Origin: Nitrososphaerota archaeon
GTDB taxonomy: Archaea; Thermoproteota; Nitrososphaeria; Nitrososphaerales; Nitrosopumilaceae
NCBI GenBank assembly: GCA_016126025.1
Contig: JAEFDA010000100.1
Span: 1 to 38,216 of the forward strand
DNA length: 38,216 nt
Direction of reading: 5' to 3'
The notes beneath the pieces were generated by a model. That model was not told the DNA's origin. It worked only from the letters and a program-made list of their open reading frames with translations, and did not search any database. The position numbers and the translations under genes were made by a program. Below are positions 31,591-38,216 of this stretch, in pieces; the first letter of the stretch is position 1; every line of letters begins with the position of its first letter.

Positions 31591-32040
31591 ATGGCAAGAG
31601 AGGACCGCCACAAGGCCCGGGCCACCAAGGCATCGGCCTTGGCCCTGCTTAACGACATACGCCAGTATCTGGATGCGGGAGCCTACCTGTCTTGGTCCGA
31701 GAAGGACAAAAAGTACGTGCTGCTGGGGTCCAACACTCCACGGAGCGGCCTTGTGGACTGCCCCGAGTGTAGAGTGGGCAGGCTCATGGTGGTGCGCTCC
31801 AGATCTACGGGCAAGCGCTTTGTGGGCTGCTCTAACTACGCCAACGGCTGCACGGCATCCTCGCCGCTCCTACAGAAGGCCCGGCTCCGCGCCACCAAGA
31901 AGGCCTGCGAGGTGTGCGGGTGGCCCGAGGTAATATTCCGATACTCCAGCAAGCAGAAGTGGTCCAGGCAATGCTCCAACATACAGTGCAAGACTAGGCG
32001 CGGCCCACCAGAAAAGCCTAGAGATGCAACCGATAATTAG
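31591..32040 (+). CDS. Stand-alone topoisomerase-type zinc-ribbon protein
   Basis: The protein has 149 residues. After a basic helical N-terminus it carries two zinc ribbons: CPEC with GKRFVGCSNYANGC, the topoisomerase I C-terminal (zf-C4) pattern, and CEVCGWPEVIF with QCSNIQC. There is no topoisomerase catalytic domain. Such detached ribbons probably bind single-stranded DNA or assist a topoisomerase or repair enzyme. The tail is basic. It has its own TATA element and no operon partner. The function is inferred from the domain only. Confidence 0.85.
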   Translation: MAREDRHKARATKASALALLNDIRQYLDAGAYLSWSEKDKKYVLLGSNTPRSGLVDCPECRVGRLMVVRSRSTGKRFVGCSNYANGCTASSPLLQKARLRATKKACEVCGWPEVIFRYSSKQKWSRQCSNIQCKTRRGPPEKPRDATDN

Positions 32041-32408
32041 TGATCATGGGAAAGACCGACCGACAAGACACTCTTGGTTTGCGATCATGGCTCGCGTCTC
32101 CGGCGGTACAACGTGGCCGTCGCGCCTTGTCCAATGGGTGCGGGATGGCTCTCCGCGCCGATCCTCTACCCGCGGTCCGGCCGATCCTCCGACTAGCAGC
32201 CGAGTAGCGTTTTCGATGCAGTGTGTCAAAAAGCCAAGCTGGAGCGGCATGTCGGAGGCCACCTTGAACGCGCGGGCGTTATTCGATATGAATTCCTGCC
32301 TGCCGGCTCGGATGGCGCCTTGATCTTTTGCGCGTCATTTAATGCAAGATTCCGCGCTGGTTGTGCGCCAAGTCTACGGGGCCCTGCGCCGCCATGTGGC
32401 CTGACCGC
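32041..32408. other. Gene-free gap
   Basis: I found no coding sequence, tRNA or strong structure that I can support. The octamer GATCATGG occurs at 32042 and again 40 bp later at about 32082. The composition is core-like. Short frames on both strands lack motifs and promoters. Confidence 0.35.
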
Positions 32409-33227
32409 TCAGCGGACGGGCCCGGACATGTCCGGATATATGTCCAGCCTGCGGTTGCGCAGCAGGGGGAGCCTCTCTCGGGTCTGCTGTACGGCTCCGA
32501 CATCCACATCGGCGTACCCGATGCCCTCGCCATCGCCCATGTCCAGCAGTATGTCCCCGAAGGGGTCCACCACCAAACTCCTGCCGCAGTATATGTTTCC
32601 GGTGTGGGCTGGGGCCACCACAAAGCACCCGTTCTCCATGGCCCTGGCCCGGTTCATGGTGATCCAGTGCCCTACCTTTCCCTCGCCGGCGACCCAGGCG
32701 GAGGGCACCACCAAGGTGTGGGCCCCGGCCTCGGCCAGTGTCCGGGACATCTCCGGAAAGCGCAGGTCGTAGCATATCATCATGCCGGTCATCCCCGCCC
32801 CGGTCCGCACCGGAGAGGCGATAAAGTCCCCCGGCTCCAGCTTGTCGGACTCGCGAAACCCCAGGGCGTCGTACAGGTGTATCTTGCGGTATACGGATCT
32901 GATCGTCCCGGAGCGGTCCGCCAGGAATGATGCATCGTACACGCGGTCGCTCTTGGGGCTTTTTTCGTAAAAGGTGCCCACCACCTCTATGTGGCTGTCG
33001 CTGGCCGCCCTGCACACTTCTGAGACGAACGGCCCCGAGACGGTCTCGGCCCCGGCGGCCAGCTCCATATCGCTCTGGGCGCTGGGCGTGTACGCCATCA
33101 TGAACTCGGGAAAGGCGCACACGTCGGCCCCATTTCCCGACGCCTCCCGGATGTATTCTATGATGCGGCGCAGGTTCTCATCCTTGTGTATGGATGCCTC
33201 AAACTGCACGACCGCCACCCTGGCCAT
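32409..33227 (-). CDS. Nitrilase-family carbon-nitrogen hydrolase
   Basis: From the ATG at 33227 the protein has 272 residues. The catalytic Glu is in CAFPEFMMAYTP, the Lys in VYRKIHLYDALG and the Cys in MMICYDLRFPEMSR, the Glu-Lys-Cys triad of the family. The FRESDKLEPGD and CYDLRFPE segments are those of the Nit1/Nit2 branch, whose members remove damaged deaminated glutathione or omega-amides; the exact substrate is inference. The reading frame stays open to 33500 but the extension is not family-like and the TATA element at 33249-33257 is 26 bp before 33227. Confidence 0.9.
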   Translation of the reverse strand: MARVAVVQFEASIHKDENLRRIIEYIREASGNGADVCAFPEFMMAYTPSAQSDMELAAGAETVSGPFVSEVCRAASDSHIEVVGTFYEKSPKSDRVYDASFLADRSGTIRSVYRKIHLYDALGFRESDKLEPGDFIASPVRTGAGMTGMMICYDLRFPEMSRTLAEAGAHTLVVPSAWVAGEGKVGHWITMNRARAMENGCFVVAPAHTGNIYCGRSLVVDPFGDILLDMGDGEGIGYADVDVGAVQQTRERLPLLRNRRLDIYPDMSGPVR

Positions 33228-33248
33228 GCCCGGAGCATCTCCTCGTGC

Positions 33249-33257
33249 AATAAAAAT
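33249..33257 (-). promoter_or_regulatory. TATA box of the nitrilase gene
   Basis: ATTTTTATT on the minus strand, 26 bp upstream of the ATG at 33227. Confidence 0.5.
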
Positions 33258-33262
33258 AGTGG

Positions 33263-33439
33263 CTAAAGGGGATTTCCAGCCCGGAACCAGTTCTCTTTGG
33301 CGTTCTCCTGAAACACCACTATGACGTGTTCGTCCTTGGCCTTGAGTATCTCGGTTGCCCCCTTCGTTATGAACCGCGCGAACTCGGACTTTTGTTCCTC
33401 GCTGCGGCCGGGGAAGAGTGATACGGTCACTACCGGCAT
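33263..33439 (-). CDS. 4-oxalocrotonate tautomerase-family protein
   Basis: From the ATG at 33439 the protein has 58 residues and begins MPVVTVSLFPGRSEEQK; after Met removal Pro1 is the catalytic base of the tautomerase superfamily, and GRSxEQK with a following KGATEIL helix is typical. FQENAKENWFRAG is the C-terminal hallmark. The frame starts four codons earlier (33451), but that would bury the Pro, and the TATA element at 33461-33469 is 26 bp before 33439. Substrate unknown; it stands alone and is not in a catabolic operon. Confidence 0.88.
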   Translation of the reverse strand: MPVVTVSLFPGRSEEQKSEFARFITKGATEILKAKDEHVIVVFQENAKENWFRAGNPL

Positions 33440-33460
33440 GATAACGGGCACTCGTCACCC

Positions 33461-33469
33461 CAATATATG
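33461..33469 (-). promoter_or_regulatory. TATA box of the tautomerase gene
   Basis: CATATATTG on the minus strand, 26 bp upstream of the ATG at 33439; it decides the start that exposes Pro1. Confidence 0.5.
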
Positions 33470-33545
33470 CCGTGGGCCGGATCAGTTCCCGGCTGGGCAT
33501 GAGGTGCGGGCATCCGGGTCGCGTGCCTGTCGGCTCATCCTGCGC

Positions 33546-34331
33546 TCAGTAGTCGGGACGGTAGCCGTACCGGGAGCCGTACAGGTAGTCGGACCTGTGG
33601 GTGATCTTGTACAGGTATCCGACTGCCAGCCCCACGGCGAACCCCCCTATGTGGGCCAGGTAGGCTATGCCGCCGCCGGCCACGCCGAACCCCACGCTTC
33701 CTATGAAGAACGGCAGCAGGTTCTGGAATACCAGCCAAAACGGCAGGAACCACTTGGCCTGTATGTGGAGCATCCGCCAGAAGATGAAGAACATCATGAC
33801 TGTGAGTATGCGGGCGCGGGGAAAGAGGACCAGGTACGCCCCCAGCACGCCGGAGACGGCTCCCGAAGCCCCCACCGCCGGTATGGGGCTGCTGGTGTCC
33901 CCGGCTATGTGCGCCAGCCCGGCCAGCACCCCCCACCCCAGGTATATGCCCAGGTACTTGAGCCGGCCGAACTTCAACTCTATGTTGTCGCCGAATATCC
34001 ACAGGAAGAGCATGTTGCCGCCCAGGTGGAGTATGCCGCCGTGCAGGAACGTGGAGGAGATCAGCGTCATAAGCGGGTTGGCCGGACACTCTACAACTTC
34101 GGGGCCCCGGCCAAAGTCTATCCGGAAGGCGTCGTCCCCCATCACGCACCGGGGGACGGTCCCCCAGTCGTAGAAGAGGTCGAAGGCCTGCCTGTTGGTA
34201 AAGTCGAGGAACTGCCCGGTGGCGGCCACCTCGATGAAGAAGACTATGACGTTGGCCGCTATGAGCGCATATGTGACCCTGGGCTTCCACCCTGCGGGAT
34301 GGGGGTTCTCGTCCCGCAGGGGCAGCAGCAT
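33546..34331 (-). CDS. Rhomboid-family intramembrane serine protease
   Basis: The protein has 261 residues and about six membrane helices. FLHGGILHLGGNMLFLW carries the HxxxN oxyanion motif, AVGASGAVSGVLGAY the GxSG nucleophile Ser, and YLAHIGGFAVGLAVG the catalytic His in the AHxxGxxxG helix, so the Ser-His dyad is complete. The loop between helices 1 and 2 is long. It cuts membrane proteins within the bilayer; the substrate is not known. The ATG is 27 bp from a TATA element at 34355-34362. The Tyr-rich tail (LYGSRYGYRPDY) is notable. Confidence 0.92.
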   Translation of the reverse strand: MLLPLRDENPHPAGWKPRVTYALIAANVIVFFIEVAATGQFLDFTNRQAFDLFYDWGTVPRCVMGDDAFRIDFGRGPEVVECPANPLMTLISSTFLHGGILHLGGNMLFLWIFGDNIELKFGRLKYLGIYLGWGVLAGLAHIAGDTSSPIPAVGASGAVSGVLGAYLVLFPRARILTVMMFFIFWRMLHIQAKWFLPFWLVFQNLLPFFIGSVGFGVAGGGIAYLAHIGGFAVGLAVGYLYKITHRSDYLYGSRYGYRPDY

Positions 34332-34354
34332 GGAACTGGAAGGGGGCCAAATTT

Positions 34355-34362
34355 GTATAAAG
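34355..34362 (-). promoter_or_regulatory. TATA box of the rhomboid gene
   Basis: CTTTATAC on the minus strand, 27 bp upstream of the ATG at 34331. Confidence 0.5.
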
Positions 34363-34382
34363 ATTGCGGGGCCTGTGGCGGC

Positions 34383-35882
34383 CTAGGGCGCCACGGCTAT
34401 GACGCCGCGCCCCACCAGGTACTTTAGGCCCGCCAGAAACTCCGCGTCGCTCACCAGTCCGTCGACCCACCATCCTGCGGTGGTGCGCACCCAGTCGTCT
34501 ATGGGGCCGCCGTCCCCGCCGACCTGGGGCATGGTATCCATGTGTATGATATCCTGCTGTATGAGGTATGATATGGCCGCCGCGAACGCCCCGTCGTCTA
34601 TGTCTCCGGAGGTCCACAGTTGTACAGTGTCCCGGATCCAGGGGGGTACCGCGGGGGTCTGGGGTACCTCGGGGGGCACCGGGTCTATGAATACGGGGAG
34701 GGCCGCATCGGCGAGATCGTTGCCGTTTATGTCCTGGAATGATATGAGGGCGGGGCCGGAGGCGTCGCCGGGTATGGGGAACCTCATGGTGACCTCGCCG
34801 TTGGACACGCCGCTCTGCGAGTGCAGCAGGGCGCCCCCCCGGGTCACGGTGGCCGTGTAGCCGGCCTCCACGTTCATGCTCCTCAGGAACACGTTCGTTA
34901 TGTTGAAGGATACGGCCGCCTCCCGGCCGGCCGCCAGCCCGGAGGGCCCCACATCCACCAGCACGCGGTACTCGCCGTTCGAGGTCACGGCGCTGTAGGG
35001 GGTGCGCGGCGCCGCCCCCACATCAAACTCCATGGAGTCGCCCCCCGTCGCCCCCAGCATCTCCAGCAGCAGGTGGCGGGGCAGCACTATGTGCACAGTC
35101 CTGACATCCATGAAGTAGTCGTCTATGGCTACGGTCCTGGGTGGCGTGGATATGCCGTTGACGTGCGCCTCCATGTCGGAGGCCAGCATGTCGCCGAATC
35201 CGTTGGGTATGGTGAACTCCACGTGGACGGTCTCTATCTGCTCTATGACGGCCGCGTCCCACTGGAATGGCATCTCAAAGAAGACCCGCCCGGTCTCCGG
35301 GTCGTACCCCCGCCCGTGCAGCGTATCATAGTACGTGATGAAGTGCATGGGCTGGTCCCCCCAGCGCCCGCCGTCCATCACGTCATCGTAGGTTATGGGG
35401 ACCGAGACGGCCGACTCGAACAGCGGGGGATCGGCCGGCTCGTACCCGTCCGCCGAGAGCACCGACACGTCAAAGGAGTACAGCCCGCCACCGGCCAGAC
35501 CGGGCCCGGACACCTTGAAGCTGCCCGGATCCAATAGCCCGAAGAAGCCGCCGCCGGAGCTCTCCGGCGAGGTGTACTCCATGCCGTCCGTCAGGTCGAA
35601 TATTATGCGCCCGTCGCTGCGGTGAAACTCCTGCGAGAAGATCTGGGTCTGGCCGTGCCGGGCGGTTATATGGAAGTCGGCATTGGGCACGGCCTCTCCG
35701 GTGATATGCCGCACCATGGCAATATCCACCCGCACCACCCCCTCCTCCTGAGAGGAGGAGACCACCAGGGTCACCAGTTCGCCATCCATCTCTATAGGGG
35801 GGAGGGTCTCGCTGCCGGTGCCGTGGCCGTAGGCCACTCCTATAATGCTCAGGGCGCCCAGCAGTACCACATACGCCAGCAA
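34383..35882 (-). CDS. Secreted protein with tandem C-terminal tryptophan repeats
   Basis: The protein has 499 residues. A hydrophobic signal peptide (LAYVVLLGALSIIGVAYG) precedes a beta-rich exported region without a recognised enzyme motif. The C-terminus has two copies of a repeat found in many thaumarchaeal exported proteins: PPWIRDTVQLWTSGDIDDGA followed by ISYLIQQDII, and DDWVRTTAGWWVDGLVSDAE followed by LKYLVGRGVI. It contains N-x-S/T sites, so it is a possible AglB substrate. The start is TTG at 35882, about 31 bp from an AT-rich element at 35908-35918. It is probably a cell-surface or matrix protein; the function is unknown. Confidence 0.8.
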   Translation of the reverse strand: MLAYVVLLGALSIIGVAYGHGTGSETLPPIEMDGELVTLVVSSSQEEGVVRVDIAMVRHITGEAVPNADFHITARHGQTQIFSQEFHRSDGRIIFDLTDGMEYTSPESSGGGFFGLLDPGSFKVSGPGLAGGGLYSFDVSVLSADGYEPADPPLFESAVSVPITYDDVMDGGRWGDQPMHFITYYDTLHGRGYDPETGRVFFEMPFQWDAAVIEQIETVHVEFTIPNGFGDMLASDMEAHVNGISTPPRTVAIDDYFMDVRTVHIVLPRHLLLEMLGATGGDSMEFDVGAAPRTPYSAVTSNGEYRVLVDVGPSGLAAGREAAVSFNITNVFLRSMNVEAGYTATVTRGGALLHSQSGVSNGEVTMRFPIPGDASGPALISFQDINGNDLADAALPVFIDPVPPEVPQTPAVPPWIRDTVQLWTSGDIDDGAFAAAISYLIQQDIIHMDTMPQVGGDGGPIDDWVRTTAGWWVDGLVSDAEFLAGLKYLVGRGVIAVAP

Positions 35883-35907
35883 TACGGCGGACTGCGCGTC
35901 CGTCCGG

Positions 35908-35918
35908 TTAAAAATTTA
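35908..35918 (-). promoter_or_regulatory. TATA region of the secreted repeat protein
   Basis: TAAATTTTTAA on the minus strand, about 31 bp upstream of the TTG at 35882; a second AT-rich element lies at 35919-35927. Confidence 0.45.
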
Positions 35919-36085
35919 GTTAAATATTGTTGCACCGGGCACTGCCGCCGGGGCGACGGCGCGGTCTCGGCATAATCCCGACACACGTCATCGCAGAACA
36001 GCACGCCTTTTCAGCCACCGGCCTGGGTCGTGCATGCCGCAGAGTCTCCTGGATGCCGCACGCCCGGAAATCTTGCGGGTGTGTA

Positions 36086-37078
36086 CTATAGCCAGTGGGG
36101 TTTCTCCATGTACAGGCCCGGCTCCTCGCCCCGCAGCACCCGGAGCAGGGCGTTGGCCTGAGGGGTGGAGAGCACCGGCATGTCGAACTGGTTGTCGGTG
36201 GATATCCGGGGGCAGGCCACCTGTATGAAGGCGTCTATGCCCCTCAGGTTGCGGAGGCGGTCGTTGGTTATGTCGGTGAGGGCAAAGAGCTCCACCTCCT
36301 TTCCCAGCTTCTCCAGATCCCGCTTGAAGCGGAGCCCGGCGGCCTTGGCCAGCTGCCCCTCCTTCAGCCCCACCACCACGCCGAACCTCTCGGCCTCGGC
36401 GGCCCGGTACACGGCCAGGGTGGCCTTTTTCCTGAGGGAGGCGGCGAACCCGGTGACGTCGCGTACCTCGTTGAAGTAGGGATCCAGCACGTATGTGGGC
36501 TTTCCGGTGGACATGGCCACGCCGGCCGCATGGAAGTTGCTCTGGCCCATGAATACGTACGCCCCCACCGCATCCTTCAGAGATGTGGCCGGGTAGAACT
36601 CGCACCCGAAGACCTGCCCGTCGTTGAGCTGCCCCTTTCCGCCCCCTATGGTGACGCGGACCCCGCCCCTCTCCAGTATGCGGCGGACCGAGTCCATCTG
36701 GTTGAGGTGCTGGCTGTCGGTGAGCAGTCCCACGTCGCGGTGCGGCGGGTCGTCGGCGTACTTTTCAGCTACCGCATCGAAGGGTATGTCGTCGTACGCG
36801 TCCACCATTATGGTGCCGTCTATCTCGCCCATGGATATGGTGTGTCCTATGTTGAAGTGGATGCCCGCCCCCAGGGTGCGGGCCCCGCCGGCGTTGGGGT
36901 CGCAGCTGCCCCAGGTGGTGTCGGCTATGACAAAGGCGGGTATGCCAAACCTCTCTGTGATGTGGACGGCGGCCTGCTGCACCTGCGGCAGCATGCCCTC
37001 GGGCCCGTTGAGCGAGACCGAGGCGGGGCGCCTCCGCTCTATCTCCGAGAACATGCGCTCCTCGTCTATTATTATCAC
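36086..37078 (-). CDS. dph2: Diphthamide biosynthesis enzyme Dph2
   Basis: The protein has 330 residues, normal for archaeal Dph2. The three cysteines that bind the unusual 4Fe-4S cluster are in TTWGSCDPNAGG, QVFGCEFYPA and IQVACPRISTDNQFD, each in its conserved context. The enzyme cleaves SAM to a 3-amino-3-carboxypropyl radical and attaches it to a His of elongation factor 2. It starts with GTG at 37078, 27 bp from an AT-rich core shared with the divergent TiaS gene. No other diphthamide gene is adjacent. Confidence 0.94.
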   Translation of the reverse strand: MIIIDEERMFSEIERRRPASVSLNGPEGMLPQVQQAAVHITERFGIPAFVIADTTWGSCDPNAGGARTLGAGIHFNIGHTISMGEIDGTIMVDAYDDIPFDAVAEKYADDPPHRDVGLLTDSQHLNQMDSVRRILERGGVRVTIGGGKGQLNDGQVFGCEFYPATSLKDAVGAYVFMGQSNFHAAGVAMSTGKPTYVLDPYFNEVRDVTGFAASLRKKATLAVYRAAEAERFGVVVGLKEGQLAKAAGLRFKRDLEKLGKEVELFALTDITNDRLRNLRGIDAFIQVACPRISTDNQFDMPVLSTPQANALLRVLRGEEPGLYMEKPHWL

Positions 37079-37100
37079 GGGTAGGGGAACGGTGGACTTT

Positions 37101-37109
37101 TTTATTTAG
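37101..37109. promoter_or_regulatory. Bidirectional TATA core of dph2 and tiaS
   Basis: TTTATTTAG is centred at 37105, exactly 27 bp from both the leftward GTG (37078) and the rightward ATG (37132), so a single core element appears to serve both leaderless genes. Confidence 0.5.
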
Positions 37110-37131
37110 GTTGGCGCCCCGGCTCCCCCGC

Positions 37132-38216
37132 ATGGAGCTGCATATTGGCATAGACGACACCGACTCGACCCGGGGCATGTGCACCACGTACCTGGCGCAT
37201 CTCATAACCGGCGGGCTGCTGGAGCGGGGATGCCATTTTGTGGACTATCCCAGGCTGGTGCGCCTCAACCCCAACGTCCCCTGGAAGACGCGGGGGAACG
37301 GCGCCGTGGCACTGCACGTATCCACCGGGGATCCGGAGGGGGCGCGCCGCTTCGTGGACGGGATGGTGCGGCGCCACTCAGACATGGCAAACGGCGCCAA
37401 CCCCGGGGTGGCGTTCCTGGAGGGCGAGGCGGTGCCGCCCGAACTGGCGGGGTTCGCCTCCGAGGCGCTGCACAGGGTGGTGGACCTGCGAGGGGCCCTG
37501 CGGCTGGCCGCCGGTGCGGGAGTGGACACCATACAGTATGGGACGGGCCGGGGAGTGGTGGGGGCGATGGCGGCGGTGGGCTATAGGTTCGGGGACTGCA
37601 CCGCCGAGATACTGGCATATAGGCGCCCGGAGAGCGTGGGGACGGAGCGCCGCATAGACGCATACAGTATGAAATCCATGCAGGAGGACACCTACCCGAA
37701 CACCTTCAGCAGCTACGATCCAGAGTCGGGCCGGGTGCTGGCGGCCCCCCGCGGGCCGGATCCGGTATTCTATGGCATACGCGGCGAGGACCCAGAGATT
37801 TTATGCGGCGCGGCTAGGATGGTGCGGCACGTCGAGAGGCTGGCTGGGCACACCATATTCAGGACCAACCAGGGTACCGCCGACCACCTAGAGTACGGTA
37901 TAGACCCGGCCGCCCCCGAACCACACTCCTCGGGGACCATGACCGGTGTGGTGCGCCGCGTGTCAGGAGAGGTCAGGGGGGGACACGCTTGGGCGGTAGT
38001 GGGCTGCGGGGGGCATGAGATTGCCTGCTGGGCGTACAGGCCTACCGGCCTGCCCGGGGTGGTGCGCGGCCTGGTTCCAGGAGACGTGGTGGAGGTGGGC
38101 GGCGGTGTCCGGCCGGGGTCGGCGCGCCGCCCTCCAACGCTGAGCATGGAGGTGGTGCGGGTGCGGGGGCTGGCCCCAAGGGTGGCGTACGCCAACCCGC
38201 GCTGCATGAGGTGTGA
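37132..38216 (+). CDS. tiaS: tRNA(Ile2) 2-agmatinylcytidine synthetase, 3' end cut by window
   Basis: The frame is open from the ATG at 37132 to the window edge, 361 codons without a stop. It begins MELHIGIDDTDSTRGMCTTY, the signature of TiaS, followed by PRLVRLNPNVPWKTRGNGAV. A central domain with AYRRPESVGTERRID and an OB-fold (GTMTGVVRRVSGEVRGGHAW) follow, and the last visible residues, NPRCMRC, start the C-terminal zinc ribbon. The enzyme uses ATP to attach agmatine to C34 of tRNA-Ile(CAU) so it reads AUA; AUA is frequent in this window's genes. The missing part should be about 50-70 residues. Confidence 0.93.
   Translation, partial: MELHIGIDDTDSTRGMCTTYLAHLITGGLLERGCHFVDYPRLVRLNPNVPWKTRGNGAVALHVSTGDPEGARRFVDGMVRRHSDMANGANPGVAFLEGEAVPPELAGFASEALHRVVDLRGALRLAAGAGVDTIQYGTGRGVVGAMAAVGYRFGDCTAEILAYRRPESVGTERRIDAYSMKSMQEDTYPNTFSSYDPESGRVLAAPRGPDPVFYGIRGEDPEILCGAARMVRHVERLAGHTIFRTNQGTADHLEYGIDPAAPEPHSSGTMTGVVRRVSGEVRGGHAWAVVGCGGHEIACWAYRPTGLPGVVRGLVPGDVVEVGGGVRPGSARRPPTLSMEVVRVRGLAPRVAYANPRCMRC

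Noticed and set aside
36095..37084. 329-codon plus-strand frame opposite dph2
   Set aside because: Antisense shadow; the minus strand carries all three Dph2 cluster cysteines.
1..38216. CRISPR array
   Set aside because: No regularly spaced direct repeats of 20-40 bases were seen; the only repeats are the short units at 12,712-12,915.

Overview
The window reads as a chromosome segment of a GC-rich ammonia-oxidising-type thaumarchaeon, most like the sponge symbiont Cenarchaeum symbiosum; the species is my recognition from gene content and base composition, not a search. Evidence for the lineage: archaeal translation genes (aIF2 alpha and gamma, S6e, S19e, Nop10, pelota, Dph2, TiaS, PDCD5), an AglB/STT3 oligosaccharyltransferase, an F420-dependent reductase, a half-length heme A synthase, a cytochrome oxidase with a split subunit II and a double cupredoxin, and a secreted protein with tandem tryptophan-rich C-terminal repeats. 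Most genes have an archaeal TATA box 25-30 bp upstream of the start codon, which indicates leaderless transcripts, and TTG or GTG starts are common.

Layout. 1-4,900 is an accessory, partly AT-rich stretch: a possible 37-codon peptide gene, an asparagine-synthase-like gene lacking its glutaminase domain, a family 2 glycosyltransferase, and a heavily decayed IS66-type transposase. 4,930-10,424 is core: a short conserved-type gene coupled to pelota, CutA, a site-2 protease, a corrinoid adenosyltransferase, a possible ribbon-helix-helix/cysteine protein, aIF2 alpha and Nop10. 10,446-14,200 holds AglB, an unusual tRNA with a GAU anticodon, a small basic protein, a PEBP-family protein and a broken transglutaminase-like gene. 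14,382-20,462 holds PIN nuclease, aIF2 gamma, S6e, a deoxyribosyltransferase, tRNA-Arg, an aminotransferase, a three-gene F420/flavin/membrane operon and a histidine phosphatase.

20,564-24,967 is the terminal-oxidase locus: CoxII split into two cistrons, CoxI, a membrane-anchored double cupredoxin, a membrane protein and the heme A synthase. 25,121-29,558 holds S19e-PDCD5, a large winged-helix / ATP-cone / NrdD-like fusion without a visible glycyl-radical site, and a thiolase-DUF35-zinc-ribbon operon. 29,735-31,347 is a type II restriction-modification pair. 31,591 to the end holds a stand-alone topoisomerase-type zinc ribbon, a nitrilase-family hydrolase, a tautomerase, a rhomboid protease, the secreted repeat protein, Dph2 and a TiaS gene cut by the window end.

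The two items most worth following are the winged-helix/ATP-cone/pseudo-NrdD fusion, which looks like a nucleotide-sensing regulator built from a dead reductase, and the tRNA at 12,757-12,841, whose best fold is an 8/4 acceptor/T-stem with a long variable arm and G73 but an isoleucine anticodon.
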